A stretch of DNA of 64,000 nt from Myxocyprinus asiaticus. Taxonomy: Eukaryota > Chordata > Actinopteri > Cypriniformes > Catostomidae. Each line of letters opens with the position of its first letter. Position 1 is the first letter of the stretch. The translations under genes were made by a program, and so were the position numbers. The DNA lies in contig NC_059348.1 of assembly GCF_019703515.2 (NCBI RefSeq), forward strand, positions 23,236,156 through 23,300,155, given 5' to 3'. The notes below the pieces were generated by a model. The model was not told where the DNA came from. It saw only the letters and a list, made by a program, of their open reading frames with translations, and searched no databases. Below, in pieces: positions 1-16,286 of the stretch.

Positions 1-476
1 GTGCCATGTAATGAAGTTTATTTGTCTCTCATGGGATGAGTGCGTTTGTGTGACGCATGGTTTGATTTTTGCGGTTATCAAGATTGAAAACAAGCCTAGG
101 AGCTTCATATGTCCATATACCTAAAGACGGATATCAGGAAATTTCATGGGTAGCACTGTTTCTTCTGAACAAAGCTTCAGATTGAAGTCCAATTTAACCT
201 TGAGCCTTGAACTCTCCAACCAAATTAACAACCTTTCGTCTTATTTCTTTATTGCCTTCTTAATGACATCCAATCTCCCTTACCCTCCCCTGGGCTGCGT
301 TTAATGTATTGCTTAAGCTTGCTTATGTTTAGTAAAGCTTGAGCTGCTTCGGTAGATTACATTAGTATGTGTTGCTTGTCTTGTGAACAAAGTGAATTGC
401 ATGATCATTTGTAGAGGCGAGTGTATGCAAGGGACAATATAGTGCATTTCTATGTTTAACTCTAACTCGTTTTCAG

Positions 477-515
477 GACACTCCTGATGTAGAAGATGAC
501 ATGTCAACAGCAGAG
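477..515 (+). CDS. clcn2: clcn2 exon, inter-CBS linker
   Basis: A 39-nt exon between a TTTTCAG acceptor and a GAG|GTAAAC donor, reading [13 protein letters not shown] in phase 0, directly before the exon starting IAEWEEQQ. The acidic linker between the CBS domains varies in this family, so support comes from splice signals and phase rather than clear homology. Confidence 0.6.
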
Positions 516-3137
516 GTAAACTTACTGTGTTTACTGATAAAGACTTATTGAATCAAGATGTCATATGCCCCTAATAACGATTCATAATGATCTAAGATTC
601 TTGTAAAGTGTATCAATGGTGTAATCACACATTCCAAGGTATTGTCAATGCTTCCATTTTCCATTCCATTATAGGATGTGTTCTAGAATGTATATTTTTT
701 GTAAAACTAAGGCCACGCAACACTGATCTATTGAAGTCTAAAAACTCCTGAAGTCATAGTTTTAAAGTTTGCAGTTAGGAAGAGCGTTTTTGAAAGTCTC
801 TGTTTTCAGTGGAGGTAAACACCGTTCCAGTGTGGATGAGAAGCGCTAACGTAGTAAAATCAATGCTTTTTAAAAGGAAAATTTATGGGTATGGATGTGG
901 CCTAAGGGACCGTTCAGACCGAACGTATTCTTGCAATGAATAGAGATAAACACAGGTGTCTCGAGACATTTTTTAAAAGTGAACTTGACATGGCATCTAA
1001 AAAAGTGCCGTTTCTATGCGGAAAAAAACAAGCCTCATCTAGCGCACGTTTACGTAGAAAAACAATTGCAAAAACGTGTTCGTTATAAATGGCCCCTAAT
1101 CTGAGTACAAGTTATTTGCCCACACTGAAAGCAAAAATGCTGCACATCACAACACAATCACAGCCAATAAAAACATATTTGATGTTTAATATACAGTCAT
1201 GTGAAGCTGAATTTTGTCCCAGTGAGATTTCACTGTGGGTGGTGTTATATAATATAAACCTTGCAACTGACTAAATGTTCTGTCAGTCATTGCTTGTACA
1301 AAAAATAGCATTATATTAATAGCTTTATATTGTATGCACCTGGTTTGGAGGACACATAACAAAGCTAACTCTGTAGCTTCTTCATCTTTTATGGTCTGCA
1401 TCTTATAATATTGCATACATTATATTAAACCTCACATAAAATTACCCCGTCTGTTTTTTTACCTTTTTAAAAGATGTTGCTCAATAGCTCAAACAATTTC
1501 TTTTTTTTTTTTTGTCAGATAGCAGAATGGGAGGAGCAACAGTTGGATGAGGCTGTAAATTTCAACAATTGTAAAATAGACCCTGCCCCCTTTCAGCTGG
1601 TGGAGCGGACATCTTTGCATAAGGTAAGGACTTACAGTATCATAACCAAGATCGCTGAAACGTAAGGAAGTCATTCACACAAAGTGTTGTTAATGTTTTT
1701 AAAGGCTTTTTAGAAAGTCGAGTTCTCAGGAGGAAAGGAAATAAACATTCTTCTCTGTGCTTAAAAAAAAAAAAAAAAAAAAGGGGGTTTTATTTGGAAA
1801 ACTAACAAGACAGTTCTGCTATCACAGTTGCCCTTCAATGAAGCAAGAACTTCATCCCTTTATCTCTGTCCTTTTGTGCGTCACAGACACACACTATTTT
1901 CTCACTTCTTGGCTTGGATCATGCTTATGTCACCAGCACTGGCCGTCTAGTTGGGGTTGTCTCTTTAAAGGAGGTTTGTTTGGTTGTATTCTTTTATTAT
2001 CTTGTCTTTATGCGTGAGAGAGATTCATTGCCTCTTAAATTTTGTATGTTTTAAAAATGTACATTTTACTGTAAAATCTTGGAAAGCCCTTTATCATTGT
2101 TCTATCTTTTTTTTTTTTTTTTAATGCAAGTAAAATAAAGCTTTTAAAGGGATAGTTCACCCCCCAAAATTGGAAAATTTTGTGATTATTTACTTACCCT
2201 AATGTCACTCTAAACCCATATCAGTTTTTTGTGGAACGCAAAAGGATACATTTTAAATAAGTCTTTACAGGGTTTATTTGCCATTTAATAAAAGTGAACA
2301 GTGACTCAGGTCTGTCAAGCTCCAAAAATTACATAAAAACCCACCTTAAAACCACAGTAAAAGCAATCGATATGACTCATGCACTATATTCCAAGTCTTC
2401 TGAAGCCATACAATCACTTTGCGTGATGAAATTTAAATAAAATTTAAGTCATTATTCACTAAAATTATTCACTTATTAAATTAAATCATTGATAAACTCC
2501 AATACATCAGCTTAGTTATGTCACCAGAACTAATGAGGTTTGATGTTATCGACGTAGCCACTATATTTTGTGGTTCACGGAAGAAAGTCATAAGTAAGTT
2601 TGGAACAACTATTGGGTGAACTATTCCTTTAATGCACATTCAGTATATTGAGCTGAAGGATTTAATCACTGTGCCTGTCTGTAGCTGCGTAAGGCCATTG
2701 AGGGCTCTGTAACAGTGACTGGAGTGAAAGTCCGTCCACCGTTGGCCAGCTTCCGTGACAGTGGCAACAGTAGCAGCATTTCAGAGGTTACCGAACTCCA
2801 CAAGCTCTGGAGTCGTCACAGGAGCATATCGTTGCCGAGGGAACCCAACCTCCCCGACCTGGAAGACCAAGGGGAGCAGCCATCCGAGGGCAGCCTTGTG
2901 AATGAGACAGAGTGCACGGAGCTGTCCAGCCAGAACAGCCTGTTACACACAGACGACCAATCAGAGCTGCCCTTCACCAATGCCACGCCCCAAGAGGAGC
3001 TCCAATCACAGCTACCCTGTGACTGCAGCCTCCCTATTGAGGACAGTATGGAGAAAGTCAATGAGCAATGCCCAACCCAGAATGAGGAACCACTGAGTGA
3101 GGCAAGCCCCTCCCACGCAAAGGGGCAACCAGAATGA
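477..3137 (+). CDS. clcn2: clcn2, chloride channel protein 2 (3' part of gene, four coding exons)
   Basis: ClC-2 is a plasma-membrane, inwardly rectifying chloride channel of the ClC family; its cytoplasmic C-terminus carries two CBS domains. Only the end of the gene is visible: the linker between the CBS domains, CBS2 and the tail. Spliced exons 477-515, 1519-1623, 1887-1973 and 2685-3137 are all phase 0. They give [59 protein letters not shown] and [13 protein letters not shown], close to mammalian ClC-2 as I remember it. The transmembrane part lies outside the window to the left. The tail is about 85 residues longer than the human one. The gene converges on fam131a, as in mammals. Identification is firm; the first small exon is less certain. 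Confidence 0.93.
1519..1623 (+). CDS. clcn2: clcn2 exon, start of CBS2
   Basis: A 35-codon exon with a long poly-T tract and TCAG acceptor, and an AAG|GTAAGG donor. It encodes [33 protein letters not shown], nearly identical to mammalian ClC-2. Confidence 0.95.
1887..1973 (+). CDS. clcn2: clcn2 exon, CBS2 core
   Basis: A 29-codon exon between CACAG and GAG|GTTTGT, encoding [19 protein letters not shown] and [10 protein letters not shown]. This is the beta-alpha core of CBS2 that packs against CBS1 in ClC proteins. Confidence 0.93.
2143..2633. mobile_element. palindromic MITE (GGGATAGTTCACC family)
   Basis: Starts TTTAAAGGGATAGTTCACC and ends GGGTGAACTATTCCTTTAA, an inverted terminal repeat. 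It is a non-coding copy inside the last clcn2 intron. The same ends recur at 5558, 10139, 15669, 27571, 36719 and 63400. Confidence 0.75.
2685..3137 (+). CDS. clcn2: clcn2 last coding exon, long C-terminal tail
   Basis: Begins after CTGTAG and reads [19 protein letters not shown], then [20 protein letters not shown], aligned to the end of mammalian ClC-2 through a PRE motif. It continues for about 85 further Ser/Glu/Gln-rich residues to a TGA at 3135-3137. No membrane segment or known domain is visible in the extension. Confidence 0.93.
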   Translation: MRKAIEGSVTVTGVKVRPPLASFRDSGNSSSISEVTELHKLWSRHRSISLPREPNLPDLEDQGEQPSEGSLVNETECTELSSQNSLLHTDDQSELPFTNATPQEELQSQLPCDCSLPIEDSMEKVNEQCPTQNEEPLSEASPSHAKGQPE

Positions 3138-3673
3138 CAGCTGGCTGTGATTGGCAATGCACACTCCATTTACACCATAAACAGTATTGTGAAGTCAGGG
3201 TGAGGAGAACTTGGAGGCAAATCTTGAAGCCGTGAAGCACACTGTCTGCTCTGTACTAATCAAAACCCCAGTCAATGGTCTTGCCCTCGCACAAAACGCG
3301 CTGTGTGTGTGGGTGTGTGTTTGTATGTGTGGGATGTTCATAGTTATGCTGCAGTGTGCGCGCTGTGTGGCTTTATGTTGGTAGGATACATTTTAAAAGT
3401 TTGTATCGGGATATGTATTACTTTATGTTAGTGTTAATTGCCATTTACAACCCATTTTACTTCTGTAATGAGATATATTTTAGAGTGAAACAGGATATTT
3501 AATGAGAAAAAATATAGGATGGAACTTGATTTTACCCATTGGGAATTGATTGGATTGCAAAAATTGGTGCTACATACCAGAGTGGAGCCAGACAGAATGT
3601 AAGTTTTAAATGTGAATGGCTATTTGGTTATTGATTAACATTACCCAATAGCCCCTAAAGTATTGTCAGTGGA

Positions 3674-4308
3674 AAAGGAATATTCTGGGTTCAATACAAG
3701 TTACGCTCAGTCGACAGCATTTGTGGCACAACGTTCACTACAACAAAACTTAATTTAGAATTTGACTTTTCTTTAAAAAAAAAAAAAAAAAGCAAAAATC
3801 TGGGTTCCAGTGAGACACTTACAATAGAAGTTTTTAACATTAAAATACTTTTTCAAAAGTATAGCTACAAGATATAAACAATATGAGTGTAAACATGATT
3901 TTAGTGTGATAAAATCACTTACTAACTTTCTCTGTATAAAGTTATATCCAATTTTACAACTTCGTTGCCATGACGACGTAATGTCAACCAACCCTAAAAC
4001 CCTAAAATGACTGTAAAATTACGATTTAAACAACTGTACCTGTATATCTCAAATAATACATGAGTTTAAACAGAAGAATTAATGTAAGTGCTTTTATAAA
4101 ATGATAAGCTTCACATTTCTGCTTTTAAACCCTCCAAAAATTGGGCCCATTCACTTTCATTGTAAGTGCCTCACTGTAACCTCGATTTTTTTCTTTTTCT
4201 TTTATAAAAGGAGGGACGAGTTGAAATATATTTTTGTGGTAATCAACATTATGCAACAAATGCTGTTGATTGAGCTTAACTTGTATTGAACCCGGAATAT
4301 TCCTTTAA
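3674..4308. mobile_element. MITE with AAAGGAATATTC terminal inverted repeats
   Basis: The left end (AAAGGAATATTCTGGGTTCA) and right end (TGAACCCGGAATATTCCTTT) form inverted repeats reaching about 60 bp inward, including the ACAGCATTTGTGG segment. There is no coding content. A second, shorter copy lies at 7542-7913. Confidence 0.75.
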
Positions 4309-4862
4309 GCTACTTTTTGCATTGTCTAATCAATGCTTTACTCGTCTTGACTATTATATATTGAATTGTCTTTATTTTGGGACCTTTCACAGCAAATATT
4401 GATATATGCAATTAATTGTGATTAATCTGATTAATCGATATTGCAAATAATCCATTAGATTTCCATTTTTAATTGATTGAGAGCCCTATAATAACAAACC
4501 AGGATTATTTTTGGAATAACATGCACTGATCATTAATAATAATACCAGGGACATGCATTAAAGTAAATAGACTCCATTTTTAAGGATTTTATGTTGATTT
4601 TAATGTAAAGTTTAACATTTATGTCAGATCATGACAGGCTCATGAGTGATCATATGTTAGTGCATGTTTTTTTTTTTTTTTTTTTGTATGTATATTTACC
4701 TTAAAATTGTATGTTAGTTGATGTATGGTTTTAAAGCGCACTCCTGTGTGTTTTGTCTTTTGCGTAAGTGAGAGAATGTGTGTAAGAAAGGCAGAGTGTG
4801 TGCCAGTGTGACTCAGCTGCACCTAGCCAACGCACCCATCTGGTGCCGACACTTTAAATCCA

Positions 4863-4868
4863 AATAAA
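4863..4868 (+). promoter_or_regulatory. candidate clcn2 polyadenylation signal
   Basis: AATAAA on the + strand 1.7 kb after the clcn2 stop. Earlier sites lie inside introns. A polyadenylated read would be needed to choose it. Confidence 0.25.
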
Positions 4869-5557
4869 ATAGTCTCTGAGAGCAAAACAAAAATTTTGCT
4901 CTAAATATAGACACTGCAAGGCTTTACAAATAGGGGGGGTGGGGGGGCTAAAAAGGACACAGAGTACATGAAGAACAAGAACATGATGCAAAATGAGGAA
5001 AAGATGGAAAGATTCCAACCAGGGTAGTTTTGAAACACATTGTAATTACCATTCAGATGATACACAGCAATTCACAAACCTTTTCCATACAGTGAGCACA
5101 TGGTCTGGGTGGTGTTGCCTGTAATTATGAGGAATGATAGCCCACAACACATTAGGCATGCACAGATACAGTATGTGTCAAGACAAGCGTAGCACATAGC
5201 TGCCTGGCCATATTAAAATGTACAAAAGCATCTTCCCTCAAAGCACTAAATATCCTGAGAGACTCCAAATGGAGAAATGGAGGCTCTTAAATTCTTAATT
5301 ATATGCATTCACCCCAATGCAATCATTTGCATGCTCGCACACACGAACAAACAATACTCATCACAGAGCGCTGGCCCTGCTTTGCAGTTAGCTTAAATAC
5401 AACCATTTAAAAAGACTGCACGAGGCTGTTTAATGTATATGTTACTTCATCAGGTTTAATTACTTGGCCTTGGGGAATTTAAACTGCGTTTATGAGGCTA
5501 AATTATCCTGGATTGAAAAATCCAGAACCTGGTACTTTTTTGCATGTGCTCATGAGT

Positions 5558-6179
5558 TTAAAGGAATAGTTAACCCAAACTTACCCTCATGTTGTTCCAA
5601 ACCCATAAAGCTTATTTTTTTGCAGAACACAAAATTAAATATTTTAACAGATGCTCTATTTGCTTATTTTCATACAATAGCAGTTGATAGTGACTCACTT
5701 TAAAGCTTAAAAAGCACCCCAAAGTGTCATGAAAGTAGTCCATGTGATTTGTGCATCATATTCCAAGACTTCTGAAGATATACAAACACTATGTGTCTTG
5801 AACAGATTGAAATTTACGTAGTTATTTGCTCTAAAAAATAAAAACAAATCATTGATCAACTCCTGTAAACAGAACAAATCAAATATGGCGACACATCAGT
5901 AACATTAAACATAATTGGTTCTTGCACATCTTGTGACCAAATATCATGACATCACGATATAGGTGCTTTTTTTAAGCTTTATTGCGAGTCGCTATTAACT
6001 GCTGATGTATTCACAATAGCAGTTGATAGCGACTCACATTAAAGCTCAGTGATCGCAACATTGTTTAAAATATCTACTTTTGTGTTTTGCAGAAGTGAGA
6101 AAGTCATATGGGTTTGGAACAACATGAGCAAGAGTAAATAATTAACACATTTTTATTTTAGGGTGAACTATCCCTTTAA
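5558..6179. mobile_element. palindromic MITE (GGGATAGTTCACC family)
   Basis: Left end TTAAAGGAATAGTTAACCC, right end GGGTGAACTATCCCTTTAA, with a non-coding interior. Lies between clcn2 and fam131a. Confidence 0.7.
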
Positions 6180-7541
6180 GACACACTATCACGCTAGTGC
6201 AAACACCAAATCACAAGGATTTTGGGATGGTATCCGCAGTGTAGATTGAGTGTTAAGGTTTTAGACTGTGTTAGAACCAGCTTTTGTATAAATACCATCA
6301 CACACAGTCCTTCTAACCGGGCAGTTTGTGGTCCACTGTGCAGATCTCATCCAGTGACATTCAAAGTGTTGAAATATAATTAATTACAATTATGGATATT
6401 CTGTGTACTTGCAATCTAGTCACATTTTAATTATTTTACATATGTAATTTTATTTTCATAGCTTTGTCAACCGTGCAATAATGCTGTATTCTTAGAATTA
6501 ATGCTTGACAAATAGGATTATTTTACTGAATATTTCTACTGTGCAGATAATTAAAATAATTTTTTTAATGTTTGCAATAATGCACAAAATTAATAAGTAT
6601 TGTACTGAAACGGACAAGTGGGAGTGAGAGTCTGTGGCTATTATATTTTTTAAATGCCTTTCAAAGTTCACAACCTTTAATGTGTTTACAGGACCTCAGC
6701 ATGGAGTTTAATCGTATTTACAGCATCTTCAGCCTGTTAGTATTCTGTTTGCATCAATACTGTATTTGAACAAGGCTGCAGAATGGTCAAAAACAGCACA
6801 ACCACCCTAGTCAGAGCATAAGCAGAGCTAAATGGAGAATGTGTTATGTTTTTGTGCACTGCAGAAATGGGGGGCTATGGGTTTGATTTAAATGGATCAA
6901 GGCATGTGGACCAAAAGCATAACCATGACACTCGGACTTCCTGACGCAGCCTTTTGTCATTCTCAAAGGAAAATGCCTGCTCTGGGTTTCTGCGAGCCGT
7001 TACTGCAAGAGCAAAATGTTTCTTCGCCATTCATTTCAGCTGCACTAATCAGCTGTTTTATTAAAGTTTGTTATTCTGGGGACAGAATAAATTTAGCTAA
7101 TAACAATCTTTAGATACGTCGTGTCACGTTTTGTCTCTGTTTGCCGCTTGTGCAGTTTGAATCAAGCCCATGGTGTAAATTGTCTGCTGATATGCCGCAC
7201 ATTCAATGTAGAGTAAAGCAATAAGTCTGCTCCCATCCCCTTATATGGTTTTTTATAAATCATTTGCTTGTACAGAATACAGGGTAAAACGGTATGTACT
7301 GTATATGAACTCTCCTCACATACCCTGTACATAGAAATAAGCATATTGAATCCGCTGTTACCATTATTTTTCAGAAACATGAAATTTTTTTGTACATCAG
7401 TAAATATTAAATTTCAATTTTAAAAGTTGTTTTTGTTCTATGGAATATTCATTAATGTGGAAAATAATGTATCTGCACTGTTTAAAATTGCAACCTGCAC
7501 TTGTTACTGTTATAAACAACTTCTACCTGACCTAACCTGTA
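6180..7541. other. intergenic, no gene seen
   Basis: AT-rich sequence between two MITEs. The reading frames are short, lack splice context and resemble no protein I know. Confidence 0.5.
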
Positions 7542-7913
7542 AAGGAATATTCTGGGTTCAATACAAGTTAAGATCAATTGACAGTATTTGTGGCATAATG
7601 TTGATTACCACAAACAAATCATTTTGACTCATCCCTTCTTTAAACAAAAAGCACAAATCTGGGTTAGAGTGAGGCACTTACAAAGGATGTAAATAGGGGC
7701 TGTAAACATAAAAAAATAAAACCTGTTTCAAACGTATAGCCACACGACAAACAATATGCATGTTAACATGATTTTAGTGTGATAAAATCGCTTACAACCT
7801 TTTAAACCATGACAATGTTTTTTTTTTTTTTTTTTTTTTTGTGGTAATCAACATTGTGCCACAAATGCTGTCGAATTAGTTCAACTTGTATTAAACCCTG
7901 AATATTCCTTTAA
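7542..7913. mobile_element. short MITE with AAAGGAATATTC ends
   Basis: Begins AAAGGAATATTCTGGGTTCA and ends GAATATTCCTTT, with the same subterminal ATTTGTGGCA repeats as the copy at 3674-4308 but an interior about 260 bp shorter. Contains a run of about 22 T. Confidence 0.75.
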
Positions 7914-7973
7914 TAATTCGTTTTGTTGGTGTAACTGTGTAATCATGTTGATTCAGACATGTTAAATAATATA

Positions 7974-8834
7974 CACCGATCAGCCACAACATTAAAACCA
8001 CCTGCCTAATATTATGTTGGTCCCCCTCGTGCTGCCAAAACAGCGCCAACCTGCATCTCAGAATAGCATTCTGAGATTATATTCTTCTCACCACAATTGT
8101 ACAGAGTGGTTATCCGAGTTACTGTAGACTTTGTCAGTTCGAACCAGTCTGGCCATTTTCTGTTGACCTCTCTCATCAACAAGGTGTTTCAGTCAACAGA
8201 ACTGCCGCTCACTGGATGTTTTTTGTTTTTGGCACCATTCAGAGTAAATTCTAGAGACTGCTGTGCATAAAAATCACAGGAGATCAGCAGTTATAGAAAT
8301 ACTCAAACCAGCCCATCTGGCACCAACAATCATGCCACGGTCTAAATCACTGAGATCACATTTTTTCCCCATTCTGATGGTTGATGTGAACATTAATTGA
8401 AGTTCCTGACCCATATCTGCACGATTTTATGCACTGCACTGCTGCCAGACGATTGGCTGATCAGATAATCGCATGGATGTTTGTTGGTGCCAGATGGGCT
8501 GGTTTGAGTATTTCTTTAACTGCTGATCTCCTGGGATTTTCACGCACAACAGTCTCTAGAATTTACTCTGAATGGTGCCAAAAACAAAAAACATCCAGTG
8601 AGCGGCAGTTCTGTTGACGGAAACGCCTTGTTTATGAGAGAGGTCAACAGAGAATAGCCAGCATGGTTCGAACTGACAAAGTCTACAGTAACTCGGATAA
8701 CCACTCTGTACAATTGTGGTGAGAAGAATATAATCTCAATGTTTTTCTGAGATGCGGGTTGGCGCTGTTTTGGCAGCACGAGGGGGACCTACACAATATT
8801 AGGCAGGTGGTTTTAATGTTGTGGCTGATCGGTG
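7974..8834. mobile_element. Tc1-like foldback element, flanked by TA
   Basis: Bounded by TA on both sides; ends CACCGATCAGCCACAACATT and AATGTTGTGGCTGATCGGTG. Two arms of about 370-430 bp are inverted copies of each other, so the unit would fold back on itself. Each arm holds a remnant of a Tc1/mariner-type transposase N-terminus (right arm: [20 protein letters not shown] and [16 protein letters not shown]), a helix-turn-helix DNA-binding region. There is no catalytic DDE domain, so it is non-autonomous. Confidence 0.85.
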
Positions 8835-8839
8835 TATTT

Positions 8840-11168
8840 GACTTGAATCAAACCAGTTCATTTTGTTGTTACCACATGAAGCACATTTTTAGGTTGACTT
8901 TTTTTTTTTTTTTTGCTTAAAATTAAAACTTGTTTTAAGAGAATATATATTGAATTAAGTTTATTTTTCTTACCAAACTGGCACAAAGTCTTTTCTTGTT
9001 TAAGCATAAATTAAACAAAATGTAGTGAGGATTAAGTGTAAAACAAGAACACATTTACCAAAGAGGCAATTATCAACTTTCAGATATACAGTATATTCTT
9101 AAAAAAACAAGTCATTTATCTACACGATTTTGCTTCTCAAGTTAATTTATCTTGTTTTAAGGATGTTAAGCTATTTCTCTGGAAAACAAGACAAAAATAC
9201 AGATTAACAAATTTGGAGCAATAATAATTAATGATTCAGCAGTAAACATATGATGAATATACTCATAACTTTAATGCAATCATAACCCTTAAACCTTGAC
9301 CTCAGACATTTTCTGTACAAACATAGAAAAAAATATTTTGAGAAGGGATTCACACATTCACATCAATGACATCACTGTTCCATACTGAGGATAATGATGA
9401 CAGGGATGGTTAGTCATGGATTTGCACTGCCATTCTCCATGCTTCTGCAATGAACGAAAGCAGCTCAAAAGGCATTGAACATATTCTTCCAGTCAACTAT
9501 TTTACTGTAGCTGCATCTCAAGGTTGTATAAACTAGTAGCTTAAAAAAAAAACCTGTTCATTCAGCAGCCAATCACATACAAAACATCTACTGAAGTGCA
9601 GACAGGGAGGAAAAGAGAGAGAATGAACATAAAGATAGAGGATTCTCACGTAACTTTTGTAATACATCACACAGTGATCGTAATAACAAGCACATTCTAT
9701 TCATAGTCACAACGCTCCATCATAGCAGCAAAGCTGCACCTCAACTCAAGGCAGCAAGCTGGGACACACAAGCACTTTTCAGCGTGACATCTAAAACAAA
9801 ACAAAATAAAGTGGGTCTTTTTTGTCCCTCAGCAAACCCACAGTCCTGAAATATTAACATTGCAAATTTACTACGAGCATTACGTCACTTTTGAGCGGTC
9901 ACAAAAGAAAAACATTTGAAAACCATGTTCTTCACAGGGATATTCCAGTCTCTAAGATTGGGAGACAGTCCTGATGTGCCATCACTGAGATCTGACAAAA
10001 CCACAAGGCTGCTGAGCATCACACAGTGCCACAGTGGTGTCAGTGTCATCTTGTTCTCCAGGTAAATATGGAAACAGTACTGTGCTGTTTTCTAGGACTT
10101 TTACTTCAAATGAGAACACTGAGATAGAGGAGGCAGAGAACAGATTACTCAAAAATAAAAATTATGTCACTGTTTATTTACCCTCATTTCACTTCCAAAA
10201 ATCACTTTCTTTCTTCCATGGAACACAAAATGAGAACTTCAGCAGAATGCCTGAGCTGCTCTTTTCCATTAAATGAAAATGGACAGGGATCAGTGGCTGT
10301 CAGGCTCCGAAATGTCCTATTCCAAGTCTTCTGAAGCCATACAGTAACTGTGAAGATCCGAATGAAGTGTAAATGTAAAGTTCACCCACATTTTTTTTTT
10401 TAACTATCACATTTCCTCACCCTCATTTAATTCCAAACACGTGTGATTTTTTTTCTTCTTCTGCAGAACACAAAAGCAGATATTAGGCAGAACGACCTCA
10501 GTCACCATTCAATTTCATTGTATGGAAAATTGACTTCATGACAGCTTCTTCCCCCAAGCAATCAGACTTTTGAACTCTTGATTGCTCACGATACATATAT
10601 CAGCACTGCACTTTATTAGCCTCAGACTGGACTCACATTTTATACTTCTCTTAATAACACACTGGCAACTGACTACCAACTGACAGCTGAATGTCAACAC
10701 AACACTTCATATTTATCAATTGTCAGTCCCTAACATTCTGTCTGTCATCTCCTTATGTCTTCCACAGAAGAAAGTCATATACTGTAGGTTTGTATCAACA
10801 AGAGGGTGAGTAAATTATGACAGAAGTTTCATTTCTGGGCGAACTCTCTCTTTTAAGTCGTTATTTACTGAAAATCTTGCCATGAACATTTTGCTTTACA
10901 GTTGTGGTCCCCATTCATTTTCATAGAATAGAAAAGAGCAACTTGGACACTCTGCTGTAAGCATGTCCTTGAAAGAATGTGATTCGGTTTCAAAAGACAT
11001 GAGGCTGAGTAAATGATGACAGAATTTTCATTTTTGGGTGAACTATCCCTTTAAAAGAAAGGAGAAGGAAAAATAAGTCATTGTCTTTGAATGCAACAGA
11101 CTGGACAAACACTTCACAGAAGGGTTACTACGTAGGGAGCAAGACAAAGGGCAACAGAGAGCATGACG
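8840..11168. other. intergenic and probable fam131a 3' UTR, repeat-rich
   Basis: Lies below the fam131a stop, so the lower-coordinate side should hold its 3' UTR. No poly(A) signal on the - strand stands out. Around 9128-9200 is a repeat (CTTGTTTTAAGGAT and ACAAGACAAAAA) shared with 59270-59350. From about 10139 it is filled by overlapping MITE copies. Confidence 0.4.
10139..11056. mobile_element. overlapping palindromic MITE copies
   Basis: A composite of at least two GGGATAGTTCACC-family fragments, shown by repeated TTTACCCTCATTT-like and GGTGAACTATCCCTTTAAA segments. Individual boundaries are not resolved. Confidence 0.5.
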
Positions 11169-15460
<4,292 letters not shown>

Positions 15461-15668
15461 CTGAGGAGGCAAGTTCAAAAGACAAAATGTTCTCCTTTTG
15501 CACTGAAAATAAAAGCAGTGTTATTATCATATATTGTGTATTTGGACACTTTCTAATTGTCAAACTTTGTGAATCTTGTCCATGGTTAATGTGATGGACT
15601 ACACCTGTGGTTACTCTACTAGGACACCTGTATGTGAATTCAGTTCTGTTTTCAGATGTCCCTTGGTT

Positions 15669-16286
15669 TTAAGGGATAGTTCAACCAAAAATTTAAAAAC
15701 CTCATATTTTACTCGCCCTCAAACCATCCCAGATGTGTTTCACTTTCTTTCTTCTGCTGAACACAAACAAAGATTTTTAGAAGAATATTTAAGCTCTGTA
15801 GGTCCAAAAAACACAAAAGCAGCATAAAAGTAATCCATAAGACTCCAGTGGTATAATCAATGTCTTCAGAAGTGATAGGATAGGTGTTGGTGAGAAACAG
15901 ATAAATATAAATTCTCCTTCCCAGCAGGTGGCGATATGCACTATGAATGTGAATTGCAAAAACAAAAGAATTTGAAAGTGAAAATGGAAATTTATAGTAA
16001 AAAAAAAAAAAGGACTTAAAAATGGATCTGTTTCTCACCCACACCTAACATACTGCTTCAGAAGACATGAATGCAACATCTGGAGTCATATGGGATACCT
16101 TTATGCTGCTGGTATGTGCTTTTTGGAGCTTAATTTTTTTTCACTTGCATTGTATGGACTTAGAGGTGAGACACTCAAAAAAATCTTCATTTGTGTTCTG
16201 CAAAAGAAAGTCGTAAACATCTGGGATGGCATGAGGGGGAGTAAATAATGAGAGAATTTTCATTTTTGGGTTAACTTTCCCTTTAA
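15669..16286. mobile_element. palindromic MITE (GGGATAGTTCACC family)
   Basis: Left end TTAAGGGATAGTTCAACC, right end GGGTTAACTTTCCCTTTAA. The interior halves are inverted relative to each other (CACTTTCTTTCTTCTGC versus GCAAAAGAAAGTCG). Confidence 0.7.

Larger units (their letters stand above)
3138..4900 (+). other. clcn2 3' UTR and downstream repeats
   Basis: After the clcn2 stop there is a GT-rich stretch near 3300-3340, then an older dispersed repeat (about 3425-3600, sharing sequence with 26170-26320) and a MITE at 3674-4308. I see no further reading frame. The 3' UTR probably ends somewhere here, possibly at the AATAAA at 4863-4868. Confidence 0.4.
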
